Source: Lachnospiraceae bacterium (GTDB lineage Bacteria; Bacillota; Clostridia; Lachnospirales; Lachnospiraceae). From it: a DNA stretch of 64,000 nt. The stretch covers positions 31,876 through 95,875 of the forward strand of contig SVFQ01000010.1 of assembly GCA_015056765.1 (NCBI GenBank). Reading direction: 5' to 3'. Below the pieces are notes generated by a model, which had not been told where the DNA came from, made no database searches, and saw only the letters and a program-made list of their open reading frames with translations. Every line of letters begins with the position of its first letter. Within the stretch, counting starts at the first letter, position 1. The position numbers and the translations under genes are program-made. Below, in pieces: positions 51,019 to 60,035 of the stretch.

Positions 51019-52739
51019 GATTCATTCCTCTTTTTCGGCAGCACCAGTCGTACCATGGTGCCCCGCCCCTTCTCGCTATCTAAGTACACCCCGTAGTCCT
51101 GTCCATACATCAGCTGGATACGCCTGTTGATGTTGTACAAACCTAAGTGTGTACCGGTATTTTCATCTCCCGTCATCTGCCTCTGCAGTTCCTGCAAAAG
51201 CTCCTCCTCGATACCGGCGCCATCATCCTCACAGATAAATACCACCTGGTCCTTGTTTTGATAACCCTTCAACTTTACACTGAGTTTCTTATTTTCGTCA
51301 AATCCATATTTTACCGCATTTTCCAAAAGTGGCTGGATAATCAGCTTTGGAATCACACAGTCGTAAATGTCCGGAGACACGTCCATCTCATAGGCGAAAC
51401 GCTTATTGAAGCGTATCTGCAAGATGTTCAGGTAATTTTGCAGATACTCCAAATCCTCCTTCACCGTCACCTCTTCTCGCACCTCACGAATACTGTACCT
51501 GAGCAGTCCTGACAAAGACAGAATCATCTTATCTGCTGCATCCGCATCGATTTTCGCCATGAAGCGGATATTGTCCAGGGTGTTAAATAAAAAGTGCGGA
51601 TTGAACTGGCTCTCCAACTGCTTCACCTGAGAAAAGGCCGCATGCTCCGCCAGTTCTTTATTTTCCTCGATTTGGGCTTTCAGGCCCTCCAGCATTTCAT
51701 TGAAATCATTGCCGATGGTCTGGAACTCCTGGCTACTGTCCATATGCAGGCTCACGTCGAAATCCCCCTGCTGCACAGCTTCGAAGGCACTTTCGATTTC
51801 TTTTACATCCCTTGTGTACACTTCCGAGCTTCTGGCAGTGGTCCAGAAAGTGATGAGGACGATGCCTGCAAAAAGCACTGCTATGATTCCAATGATTACC
51901 AGCACCAGCTTTTGACTACGGTTCACATCCGAAAAGGTGAAAATCGTCAGCCCCTTCATCAGCCTATGATTGTAGGTAAAGTACTTCTTCCCATCCACCG
52001 TCACCAGACCGGTTTCCTGCCATGCACTATCCTGAATCTGTCCAAATTCATCCGACATGCCCGGCATGTTGTTTAAGTAGATCCAACCATTTCTATCTGT
52101 GATGATACAATACCGGTTCTGCTGGTTTACGATGGCTGTAATCACCTGCTTGGGCACCTGATACACCATGGCGTATTTCATTTCGTGATCGGCAAAGATG
52201 CCTTTCACCAAGTACAAGGTCCCATCATACAAGATGGAGCTTACCTCGTTTGGACTATTCTGGATACGGTAAAAAACACCCCAGTTCCGATACTCCCTCT
52301 GGGTAAGGTACGCCGGCGCGCTACCTTTACTGCAAAAGAGCACTTCTTGCTTCGGTGATAGAATCATCATATTTCCGGTGTCTTCCAAATCCCCGGTACG
52401 TTCATAGAGAATCTGATACAGCTGATTCCGCACGGGATTGGTCACCTTGGAGCCATCCGGATTCAAATATCCGACTCCCAGGGTAGTCTCCACACTATCC
52501 TCCTGCGCCATCAGTACCATCTGCATATCCGAAAACATGCCATAGTAGATACCAAGGGTATCGTCGATTTTTTGACAAATCACTTGATTATCCTGTCGGT
52601 TCACAATGGCAGTATATCGATTCCAGGTATACAAAAATATGCCAATGGCAATCACAGCAACTGCGAAGACCGGCGTCATGGAAAAAAGGATAAAAGTACG
52701 TCTGATATTATCCTGGAAAGACTTAATTTTTGGATTCAT
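51003..52739 (-). CDS. Sensor histidine kinase, YesM/LytS type
   Basis: 578 residues. Two spans (about 16-38 and 296-318) bracket an extracytoplasmic sensor (Cache-like) of about 250 residues. A HAMP follows, then the His_kinase motif SQFNPHFLFNTLDNIRFM (phospho-His near 388) and the ATPase domain (LIIQPLLENAVKYGF; ICEDDGAGI; GTHLGLYNINRRI). GGAGGG precedes the ATG at 52739. It overlaps the sensor-type binding protein gene by 17 bases and the response regulator by 16, so the three are made together. Confidence 0.93.
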   Translation of the reverse strand: MNPKIKSFQDNIRRTFILFSMTPVFAVAVIAIGIFLYTWNRYTAIVNRQDNQVICQKIDDTLGIYYGMFSDMQMVLMAQEDSVETTLGVGYLNPDGSKVTNPVRNQLYQILYERTGDLEDTGNMMILSPKQEVLFCSKGSAPAYLTQREYRNWGVFYRIQNSPNEVSSILYDGTLYLVKGIFADHEMKYAMVYQVPKQVITAIVNQQNRYCIITDRNGWIYLNNMPGMSDEFGQIQDSAWQETGLVTVDGKKYFTYNHRLMKGLTIFTFSDVNRSQKLVLVIIGIIAVLFAGIVLITFWTTARSSEVYTRDVKEIESAFEAVQQGDFDVSLHMDSSQEFQTIGNDFNEMLEGLKAQIEENKELAEHAAFSQVKQLESQFNPHFLFNTLDNIRFMAKIDADAADKMILSLSGLLRYSIREVREEVTVKEDLEYLQNYLNILQIRFNKRFAYEMDVSPDIYDCVIPKLIIQPLLENAVKYGFDENKKLSVKLKGYQNKDQVVFICEDDGAGIEEELLQELQRQMTGDENTGTHLGLYNINRRIQLMYGQDYGVYLDSEKGRGTMVRLVLPKKRNESCTEC

Positions 52740-53766
52740 CTCGTCCCTCCTGTACCAGCGCGTCAAACCGCTGCGCCCAAGTGTCTTTTTGCTTTGTAAC
52801 CACCTGATTATCCACACGGATCACCCGGATTTCCTCCATGGGCTTTACTTCCTCCGGTGATGATACATCCTCCCTGACAGAACGTCTTCCCAGGTCATGT
52901 GCCATGCGCTGCTGGGTATCAAAAGAAGTCAAGAAGGTCAAGAAAGCTTTCGCCTGTTCCGCATGGCCGGTGTTTTTGCTGATATAGATTCCGTCCGGGG
53001 TGAAAACCACACCTTCCTTCATGTACACTAGGGCCACATGTTTATCTGACTTCAGCATGGTGATGGCTGCCTCTTCAAAAGTCAGACCCACTAAGTATTT
53101 TCCGTTGGCCACCCCTTCATATACCTCTGAAGACCCTGTCAGAAGATTTCCTTCCAGTTGCTCCGCCAGCTGCTTCGCATAGTCCCAGCCCTGCTCCGGA
53201 TTTTCTTCTCCCATAGCATACAGCATATTTACCAGATGCTCGAAAGCCGAAGAAGAATGGGCTGGATCTGCGCAGGCGATTTTGCCTTTTAGCGCCGGAT
53301 TCAGTAAATCGGCGTAGCCTTCTATCTTGATATCTCCTATGAGATCTGTATTCACGATGAGAACAGATGGCACGTTAGAGAAAGAAACCCGCTCAGAAAA
53401 TAGTCCCTGGTAAGGGCTTACTGTCAACATGGATCCGCCCCAAAGCGCATCTGCCTCGCCCTCTTCCACTGCCTTTATGGCATCCATGGTACCGCAAGAA
53501 ATCACCTTCACCGAGATGCCGGATTCCTCTTCAAACTCATTGATCAGCGGTTTCACGAAAGCCGTGGGGTGCGGGCTGGCCACCACCAGGGCATACTTTC
53601 CGCTGTCTCCGCTCCGCGTCTTCCCGCCGATTTCCTCCGGCATCTCCCCGCCGATTCCTCCCGGCATCGTCCCGCCGCCGAAATTCCACACAAAAAGCAC
53701 TCCTGCTATCACCAGCAGAAGTGCAACTATCGTGATCCAAATCTTATTACGTTTCGTTTCCCCCAT
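52723..53766 (-). CDS. Membrane-anchored binding protein, probable co-sensor (FbpA-like)
   Basis: 347 residues. One N-terminal span (about 9-29) with no lipobox, then a Gly/Pro/Glu linker, then a periplasmic-binding domain of the same class as the transporter lipoprotein (YALVVASPHPTAFVKPLINEFEEESGISV; EADALWGGSMLTVSPYQGLF). It is first of an overlapping trio with the kinase and regulator and has no permease of its own. By analogy with XylFII-LytS-YesN of Clostridium it may present ligand to the kinase. The ATG at 53766 has GGGAGAA ahead. Confidence 0.88.
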   Translation of the reverse strand: MGETKRNKIWITIVALLLVIAGVLFVWNFGGGTMPGGIGGEMPEEIGGKTRSGDSGKYALVVASPHPTAFVKPLINEFEEESGISVKVISCGTMDAIKAVEEGEADALWGGSMLTVSPYQGLFSERVSFSNVPSVLIVNTDLIGDIKIEGYADLLNPALKGKIACADPAHSSSAFEHLVNMLYAMGEENPEQGWDYAKQLAEQLEGNLLTGSSEVYEGVANGKYLVGLTFEEAAITMLKSDKHVALVYMKEGVVFTPDGIYISKNTGHAEQAKAFLTFLTSFDTQQRMAHDLGRRSVREDVSSPEEVKPMEEIRVIRVDNQVVTKQKDTWAQRFDALVQEGRDESKN

Positions 53767-53795
53767 TATACTTCTCCCTCGTTAACTTATTTTGC

Positions 53796-53823
53796 ATTAT
53801 AGCACATAGGTTGCCGGACGGCA
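53796..53823 (-). promoter_or_regulatory. -10 box and inverted repeat before the sensor operon
   Basis: TATAAT on the minus strand (53796-53801) about 30 bases before the start codon. A small inverted repeat TGCCG-TC-CGGCA (53812-53823) covers the -35 region, where no consensus hexamer is seen. It may be a repressor or activator site. Confidence 0.4.
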
Positions 53824-53895
53824 TCTTCAGGGGAGGGCGGCTCGGTTTACGGTGTATTTGAATTTCCTGTCGGTGCACCGTAACACTTCGGTTAG

Positions 53896-53922
53896 CCGTT
53901 ACGGTGTAACTCGTGAAATTTA
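53896..53922. repeat. Dispersed 27-bp motif, copy 2
   Basis: The stretch beginning CCGTTACGGTGTAAC matches 45312-45338 at 25 of 27 positions. It contains GTTAC-GGT-GTAAC, a perfect small inverted repeat. Just upstream, CCGTAAC...GTTACGG forms a wider hairpin. Both copies are intergenic, beside operon ends. Confidence 0.6.
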
Positions 53923-53951
53923 GTGTCACATACGTATTTATATAAAAGCAG

Positions 53952-54720
53952 ACACGCAAAATGAGAAAACGTGAATTCTGCGTGTACAGCAATTCTGAGA
54001 TATACACGCAAAGATGAGAAAAAGTGATTTCTGCGTGTACGGCAATTCTGAGGTATACACGCAAAATGAGAAAAAGCGATTTCTGCGTGCACAGCAATTC
54101 TGAAAACATACACGCAAAAATGAGAAAAAGTGATTTCTGCGTGCACGGCATTTCAAAACCATACACGTAAAATTGGCGTAAAGTGGTTTCTGCGTGTACA
54201 GCATTTCAAAACCATACACGTAAAATTGACGTAAAGCGATTTCTGCGTGTACGGCATTTCAAAAGCAGACACGCAAAATGAGAAAACGTGAATTCTGCGT
54301 GTACGGCTTTTGGAAGCGTACATGTGAAATCGGAAAATGGAAATTCTACATGCACGACTTTTTGGAAGCGTACATGCGAAATCGGAAAATGGAAATTCTG
54401 CATGCCCGACTTTTTGGAAGCGTACATGCGAAATCGGAAAATGGAAATTCTACATGCACGCAATTTTGAAAGCGTACATGTGAAAATGGAAAATGAGAAT
54501 TCTGCATGCACGACTTTTTGGAAGCGTACATGTGAAAATGGAAAATGAGAATTCTGCATGCACGACTTTCAAATTGCTTGCATGCAAAAACAGGAAAATC
54601 GGATTCTGCATGCACGACTTTCAAATTGCTTGCATGTAAAAACAGGAAAATCAGATTCTGCATGCACGACTTTTAAATTGCTTGCATGCAAAAAGAGGAA
54701 AATCGGATTCTGCATGCCCG
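53952..54720. repeat. Array of fifteen 52-53-bp units with paired inverted 7-mers
   Basis: Fifteen units start at 53952, 54004, 54057, 54110, 54163, 54216, 54269, 54320, 54372, 54424, 54476, 54528, 54580, 54632 and 54684. Each carries a left arm (ACACGCA, ACATGTG/ACATGCG or GCATGCA) and about 20 bases later an inverted right arm (TGCGTGT, TACATGC or TGCATGC). Between arms is A-rich, purine-loaded DNA. Arms change together along the array: C to T in the left arm goes with G to A in the right. Short minus-strand frames across it are repeats translated by chance. It fills most of the gap between the sensor operon and the NUDIX gene. Confidence 0.92.
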
Positions 54721-54804
54721 GTGACCCGGAAGGGGGAAATAAAAAGAAGTTTAAGACGGAAATCCTCCCGGAAATGATATAATGAAGAAAAGGGAGGAAT
54801 TAGC

Positions 54805-55425
54805 ATGGAATTGAAAGGAATCAAGTTAGTAGATAGCGGCACCCACATCCACCGATATGATCTGGAGTACGAGACGGAGGATCACAGACACAAAAGGTAT
54901 GAGATGGTGAGCCGCGATGGACATATCACCCAAAAGGAGCAGCTCTGCGACTGGCATACCAAGACAGTTACGCTCATCGGTATCTCTACCGACAACACCC
55001 GCATCTTATTAAATAAAGAATTCCGTATGGCCCTTGGGGACTGGGTCTATAACTTCCCATCCGGCCTGATCGACGAAGGCGAATTCCCGACTCAGGCAGC
55101 TGCAAGAGAGCTAAAGGAAGAGACCGGTCTCATCCTGGAGAAGCGTATCGTGCGCCTAAAAAGCAGCTTCAATGCAGTAGGCATCACCAATGAATCCAGC
55201 TCTGTAGTCATCGCCCTGGTATCTGGCGACATCGGCAAGAGCGACTCCACCTTCGAGGAAATCCACGCAAACTGGTACACCAGAGAAGAAGTGAAAGAGC
55301 TTCTAAAGAAACAGAAAATGTCCGCCAGAGCGCAGCTCTTCTGCTTCACATGGGTCTACGGGGACATGGATATCAGCAAACTTGCCGAGGAATCCGACGA
55401 CTATGAGGACGGTCGACTAATTTAA
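54805..55425 (+). CDS. NUDIX hydrolase (ADP-ribose pyrophosphatase-like)
   Basis: 206 residues. The NUDIX box GLIDEGEFPTQAAARELKEETGL (about residues 90-112) is complete, with the REL and EE metal ligands. The N-terminal beta-domain (GTHIHRYDLEYETEDHRHKRYEMVSRDGH) resembles ADP-ribose pyrophosphatases. It hydrolyses a nucleoside-diphosphate derivative; the exact substrate is unknown. GGGAGGA precedes the ATG and a TATAAT lies at 54778-54783. It begins about 90 bases after the hairpin array. Confidence 0.9.
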   Translation: MELKGIKLVDSGTHIHRYDLEYETEDHRHKRYEMVSRDGHITQKEQLCDWHTKTVTLIGISTDNTRILLNKEFRMALGDWVYNFPSGLIDEGEFPTQAAARELKEETGLILEKRIVRLKSSFNAVGITNESSSVVIALVSGDIGKSDSTFEEIHANWYTREEVKELLKKQKMSARAQLFCFTWVYGDMDISKLAEESDDYEDGRLI

Positions 55426-55554
55426 TTTCGACGTGAAGTTGATCACCTCCCGCAAGTGCAGCGGAGGCCAAAATTCACTGAGAATAATTCATAAATCCGG
55501 TCGGAGGCAAGACATGCATCGCAAAAACTACAAGGTACAACGGGGAAATAATAC

Positions 55555-56982
55555 ATGACAAAAAATCAAAAGACAGATGACAGGCTGCAAACCGTAGCAA
55601 AGACTGCCATCTATGATTTATTTGCGGAGGTATGCGCCTACATCGTAAAGACGCACACCAAGAACTACTTAGTAAAATACAGCTGTATCTCCGATACAGA
55701 GCAAGAAAGGGTGCTGTCCAAGATACGGAACCACACCTCCTTGGAGCCCTTGGAAAACGGGCACTTTCACCACATCAAAAGCGGCGACATCACAGACGAC
55801 TTCGTGAATCAACTAGACCTCTTCGCCAGAAAACTAAAGGCGGAAGACGACATCAACTGCGCCATGCGCTTCCTGCAAGCCATCGACAGCGCCATGGCTG
55901 ACATCCTCCGAGAGGAGATCGTCAAAATCCAGCAGAAAAAGCACACCACCACACTGAATCGAAATAAAGAATACACCGGCATCGAGTTGCTGCCCCGCTG
56001 CGAATGCGTCTGGGCCAGAAAGAGCCGCCAGTCCTTCTCCTACAGAAGACTGGACAATTACCTAAAGCACATCATGGTCATCGAGTCCCACGTATTTGAG
56101 GACATCGAAGATGAGCACATATACCTGCCCAAAGGCTTCTTTAAGCACTTCGATGAAACCAAGAGGCTCCACGTGGCTGCCAGTCCGCTGACTGCCAAGT
56201 CCAACTTCGATATCAAGTATTATAAAAAAAGCGACCTGCAGGTCTTCTCCCTAGATTACCACGAGGAAACCATGGCCAGAGACAATGAACTGGTGTGGCA
56301 AAAAATCCTGGCTGCCAGCAAAAACGGTACGGAAATCATCGTCTTCCCGGAGATGCTGGGAAATGCCACCATGGAGCACGCCATCCAGGTGCGCCTTCGT
56401 GCCCTGAATGCCCACACCAGAGAAAAGATACCGGCTCTCATCGTGCTGCCCTCCTACTTTGAAGACGGCGAGAACTACTGTGTGGTCCTAGACCGCTATG
56501 GCAATGAAATCGCCAGACAGTACAAGCAGAACCCCTACATCATGAAAAATAAAAGCGGCGAATACATGGAGGATATCCACGGCGCCCATAATCAAATCGC
56601 CATCTTCCACTACGAAGGCATCGGCCGCTTCGCCATCCTGATTTGTAAGGACTTTTTGACCACCAGATATATGGAGCGTATCATGCGAGGTTTCATGCTC
56701 ACCATGATCATCGTACCGGCCTACTCCACCGGCTCCTACGACTTCAAAATGTCCTTCGACCTGTGTGCCCACGACTACTGCAACGTGGTATGGATCAACA
56801 GTTGCGCCGCCATGGTGCCGGGCAAAGAGAGTAACTTCGAATACATTGGCTATGTAAGGAAACGCATCGGCAGATATGAAGACCCGCAAAAAGCCCTATA
56901 TGAAATGAAACCATGTCCCAAACTATTCCACGGAAAATGCGACCAACATTGCATTTACTATGACAGTTTCGGTGCCACATAA
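55555..56982 (+). CDS. Nitrilase-fold protein with unrecognised N-terminal half
   Basis: 475 residues. The C-terminal part (about 235-445) has the carbon-nitrogen hydrolase fold with a complete Glu-Lys-Cys set: IIVFPEM (Glu), RQYKQNPY (Lys) and FAILICKDF (Cys near residue 365). The N-terminal about 230 residues are helical and charged and match no family I know. The tail holds several Cys/His (CPKLFHGKCDQHC). It could be an amidase or a nitrilase-type effector; nitrilase domains also occur in some anti-phage reverse-transcriptase systems, but no such gene is near. GGGG precedes the ATG. It follows NUDIX by 129 bases. Confidence 0.75.
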   Translation: MTKNQKTDDRLQTVAKTAIYDLFAEVCAYIVKTHTKNYLVKYSCISDTEQERVLSKIRNHTSLEPLENGHFHHIKSGDITDDFVNQLDLFARKLKAEDDINCAMRFLQAIDSAMADILREEIVKIQQKKHTTTLNRNKEYTGIELLPRCECVWARKSRQSFSYRRLDNYLKHIMVIESHVFEDIEDEHIYLPKGFFKHFDETKRLHVAASPLTAKSNFDIKYYKKSDLQVFSLDYHEETMARDNELVWQKILAASKNGTEIIVFPEMLGNATMEHAIQVRLRALNAHTREKIPALIVLPSYFEDGENYCVVLDRYGNEIARQYKQNPYIMKNKSGEYMEDIHGAHNQIAIFHYEGIGRFAILICKDFLTTRYMERIMRGFMLTMIIVPAYSTGSYDFKMSFDLCAHDYCNVVWINSCAAMVPGKESNFEYIGYVRKRIGRYEDPQKALYEMKPCPKLFHGKCDQHCIYYDSFGAT

Positions 56983-56987
56983 AAGTC

Positions 56988-57018
56988 TACGAAACCCGCT
57001 ATACAAGCGGGTTTTTTC
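56988..57018 (+). terminator. Terminator of the nitrilase-fold gene
   Basis: AACCCGCT and AGCGGGTT form an 8-bp stem around ATACA, followed by TTTTC on the plus strand, 10 bases past the stop. Confidence 0.85.
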
Positions 57019-57176
57019 GTACCTAAAACAGTTTATTTAAAATTCATTTTTTCTTAAGATTATCTCCATTGATTTATCTGACAATTCAAGCTAGTATGAA
57101 GGCAACGTGGGCGTATTGTTCTTTTTGTACATCGTCACATACAAATTTCCATAAAGAACTATATAGGAGGATTCAA

Positions 57177-59210
57177 ATGGGAACAAGCAAAAACGCAGCA
57201 AAAAATGGACCTAAGACATCTATTAACACGAAGATCGCTGCAATCTTCGCTATCATGCTGGTGGTAACCATCTTGCTTGCAGAGTGTATCGCTCTGTCTT
57301 TTGGTTATGGCATGATTCGTGATCTGATCAATACTTCCTTACAGAATGAAGTAAGCTCAGATGCAGGCAAAATCAACCGAGAGTTGAATGCCACTTTCTA
57401 CTACCTGAATGGTGTAGGTGATGCCGTAGAGCAGAACACCTTCTCCAACAACATGGAACTTCGCAGTTACTTAGAGGGAACCGTAGGCAGATATGACATG
57501 ATTCCTACCGGTGTATATCTGGCCCTGGACGACGGCACCTTTATCTATCCTGCAGATCCAAGTATCGAGGATGGCTTCGTAGCCACCGAGAAGGCCTGGT
57601 ACTTAGAGGCTATGGATTATACCAATAGCTGGTTCTACTACTATGACGTACCGTATTTCGATACTGCTGCCGGTCAGCTTTGTGCTACCGTACAGCGTCA
57701 TGTTCAAATGAAAGACGGAAGAGAAGGTGTCTTCGATGCCGACCTGATGATGGGTAGCATTCAGGAAATACTGAATCAGGTACAGCTTTACGAAACCGGT
57801 AAAGCCATCATGATTACTACTTCCGGTTTGATTCTTTCCTACCCTGATACCTCTATGTGCGGTACCAATGTAGCAGATTATCCGGATGATGCATTCCTTC
57901 AGGGAATCTCCACCTTACTTACTTCCGAAGACGGCCAGGTGACCAATGTGAATGCAGGCGGCACCTACTATGCATGCTCTTCTACAGTAGACGGTACAGA
58001 CTGGAAAGTTATCATCTATGCAAAACAGTCCGAAGTACTGGCAGCTGTATTTAAATTAGCACTGTTCCTGATCATCTTCACAGTAGCAGCAGTTATCGTC
58101 GTATTAGTTATCATGCTGCAGATGCTGTACAAGACCATCAGAAAACCTGTCACATCCCTTACCAACAACATCGAAAAGATTGCTGGTGGTGACTTCACCG
58201 TAGAAGTAACCTCTAAGGGCAATGACGAAATCGCATATATGAACTCCGCAATGGGCGACTTCATCAGCGGTATGCGAGATAGCTTAAGAGAAATCAAAGA
58301 AGTCACAGCCAAGCTGATGACGGATGCACAAGCCTCCAAGGATACCGCAGAATCTCTGGAAACCGCAGCTGTAGAGCAGTCCACCTCCATGAACCAGATC
58401 AAAGGCAACGTGGAGAATATGTCTAACTCCGTTACAGAAGTAGCTGAATCCGCTACCACCTTGGCTCAGGCCATCACAGATGTAACAGAGGGTGAAAAAC
58501 AAATCGAAACTGCTATGACCGCACTGGTAGAAAAAGCCGATGCCGGTCAGCATGATATGAAGACTGTAGCCGAAGGTATGGACGACGTAGTCGCTTCCAT
58601 GAACGATATGGCCGAAGCCGTTAAGGGCGTAGACGAAGCAGCAGAAAAGATCACACAGATCGTAGATATGATCAACTCTATCTCCTCTCAGACCAACCTG
58701 CTGTCCCTGAACGCTTCCATCGAAGCAGCCAGAGCCGGTGAGGCAGGCAAGGGCTTCGCAGTCGTAGCAACCGAAATCGGTGGACTGGCTATGAACTCCG
58801 CAGAAGCTACCAATCAGATCGTAGAAATCATCCGCGAGATGTCCAGCAGAGTAAAACTTCTGTCTGAGAAATCCGAACACAATACGACTCTGATCAATAA
58901 CAGTGCTGAGTACGTATCCGCAGCCGCTACTACTTTCCAGGAGATTACCTCCGAACTGTCAAGCGCTACCAATACCCTGGAAGATATGGCAGCTCAGATG
59001 GTGAAGGTAAACGACGTAGCTACCAATATGGCTTCTGTATCAGAAGAACAGTCCGCAGCTACTCAGGAAATCTCCGTCAATGTAGATGCCGTTACAAGAG
59101 CCGCACAGGGCGTAGCTGACTCCAGTGAGACTGTATCTTCCGCAGCTAACTCTGTAGCAGACGCTGTAGATGCTATCAACCAGAACTTAGAGCAGTTCAC
59201 AATCGAATAA
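57177..59210 (+). CDS. Methyl-accepting chemotaxis protein
   Basis: 677 residues. Spans at about 18-42 and 293-318 flank a periplasmic Cache-type sensor ([20 protein letters not shown], then [19 protein letters not shown]). Next come a HAMP and a long signalling domain whose tip reads [40 protein letters not shown]. It senses a ligand outside and signals to CheA. TAGGAGG is six bases before the ATG at 57177; the frame opens 36 codons earlier without a site. No flagellar or other che gene lies in the window. The 160-base stretch upstream holds no other gene. Confidence 0.95.
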   Translation: MGTSKNAAKNGPKTSINTKIAAIFAIMLVVTILLAECIALSFGYGMIRDLINTSLQNEVSSDAGKINRELNATFYYLNGVGDAVEQNTFSNNMELRSYLEGTVGRYDMIPTGVYLALDDGTFIYPADPSIEDGFVATEKAWYLEAMDYTNSWFYYYDVPYFDTAAGQLCATVQRHVQMKDGREGVFDADLMMGSIQEILNQVQLYETGKAIMITTSGLILSYPDTSMCGTNVADYPDDAFLQGISTLLTSEDGQVTNVNAGGTYYACSSTVDGTDWKVIIYAKQSEVLAAVFKLALFLIIFTVAAVIVVLVIMLQMLYKTIRKPVTSLTNNIEKIAGGDFTVEVTSKGNDEIAYMNSAMGDFISGMRDSLREIKEVTAKLMTDAQASKDTAESLETAAVEQSTSMNQIKGNVENMSNSVTEVAESATTLAQAITDVTEGEKQIETAMTALVEKADAGQHDMKTVAEGMDDVVASMNDMAEAVKGVDEAAEKITQIVDMINSISSQTNLLSLNASIEAARAGEAGKGFAVVATEIGGLAMNSAEATNQIVEIIREMSSRVKLLSEKSEHNTTLINNSAEYVSAAATTFQEITSELSSATNTLEDMAAQMVKVNDVATNMASVSEEQSAATQEISVNVDAVTRAAQGVADSSETVSSAANSVADAVDAINQNLEQFTIE

Positions 59211-59250
59211 TTCGAAAGCAGGAAATGCACGAATTACGCATTTTATTTAC

Positions 59251-59279
59251 TTGCAGTTTTTAGCAAATAGTGCTACATT
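59251..59279 (+). promoter_or_regulatory. Promoter of the PAP2 gene
   Basis: TTGCAG (59251-59256) and TACATT (59274-59279), spacer 17, about 30 bases before the start codon with AGAGGGA as ribosome site. Confidence 0.55.
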
Positions 59280-59307
59280 ATTCTCTAACGTATAAGAGGG
59301 ATTAATC

Positions 59308-59991
59308 ATGAACTTATTTGCAAAGAGCAAGTTGCAGCGCACTATCGCGCTGATTGTATGGGCCATGATTTACTTCATGGCCTTTACTTATGTGGAAAAT
59401 GTCCCCCAGAGAGTCCAGAACCTGGCCACCAAGTGGGACTACCGCATACCGTTTTGTAAGTATTTTATCGTACCCTATATGCTTTGGTTTTTCTATGTAG
59501 CAGTCACCTTGATTTACTTCGGGCTGCTCCGCTATAGGGAAGAAGAGTACCGCGAACTCATCTACAATTTTATACTGGGTATCGCAGTATTTTTTGCCTG
59601 CTGCATCGTTATGCCAAACGGCCACAGACTGCGTCCTCTTCTATTTGGAAAAGATATCTTCGAGAAGCTGATTCTCTTCATTTATCGTAGAGACACCGCT
59701 ACCAATATCTTCCCAAGCTTACACGTGTACTTTTCTGTAGCCTGCCTGCAGGCCTTCTGGTTCCGTGAAAGCTTAGAGCAGAAGAGGATAGCCTGCCACA
59801 AAGCAGGAAAGCGCTGCATCGACATACCATGCATCTGCTTCACCATCCTGACGGTATCCATCGTACTATCCACCCTGTTCATCAAGCAGCACTGCCTGGT
59901 AGATGTCATCGGTGCCCTGGTACTGAACATGGCAGGATACAGAGTCTTCTATAAGGCCAAAGTACCCAAAGCCATCACCATTTGGAACTAA
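59308..59991 (+). CDS. PAP2-superfamily membrane phosphatase
   Basis: 227 residues with about six spans. The phosphatase motifs are partly visible: RLRPLLFGKDIF (KxxxxxxRP-like), IFPSLHVYFSVACL (SLH, His near 145) and IKQHCLVDVIGALVL (catalytic His-Asp). The family removes phosphate from lipid phosphates such as undecaprenyl pyrophosphate or phosphatidate. It is monocistronic with its own promoter and terminator. Confidence 0.82.
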   Translation: MNLFAKSKLQRTIALIVWAMIYFMAFTYVENVPQRVQNLATKWDYRIPFCKYFIVPYMLWFFYVAVTLIYFGLLRYREEEYRELIYNFILGIAVFFACCIVMPNGHRLRPLLFGKDIFEKLILFIYRRDTATNIFPSLHVYFSVACLQAFWFRESLEQKRIACHKAGKRCIDIPCICFTILTVSIVLSTLFIKQHCLVDVIGALVLNMAGYRVFYKAKVPKAITIWN

Positions 59992-59992
59992 T

Positions 59993-60035
59993 AAAAGCCA
60001 CCTGCTTACAAATCGTAAGCAAGTGGCTTTTTTTC
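59993..60035. terminator. Bidirectional terminator
   Basis: AAAAGCCAC-TGCTTAC and GTAAGCA-GTGGCTTTTTTT form a long stem between convergent PAP2 and radical SAM genes, with a T-run on the plus strand and A-run mirrored on the other. Confidence 0.85.

Noticed and set aside
53747..54663. Several minus-strand frames of about 84-139 codons across the repeat array (Cys/Phe/His-rich).
   Set aside because: They follow the repeat period, have no ribosome sites, and their low-complexity peptides simply translate the DNA repeats.
53952..54720. CRISPR array.
   Set aside because: Units are degenerate along their whole length, the 'spacers' are not unique, the unit itself holds paired arms, and no cas gene is near.
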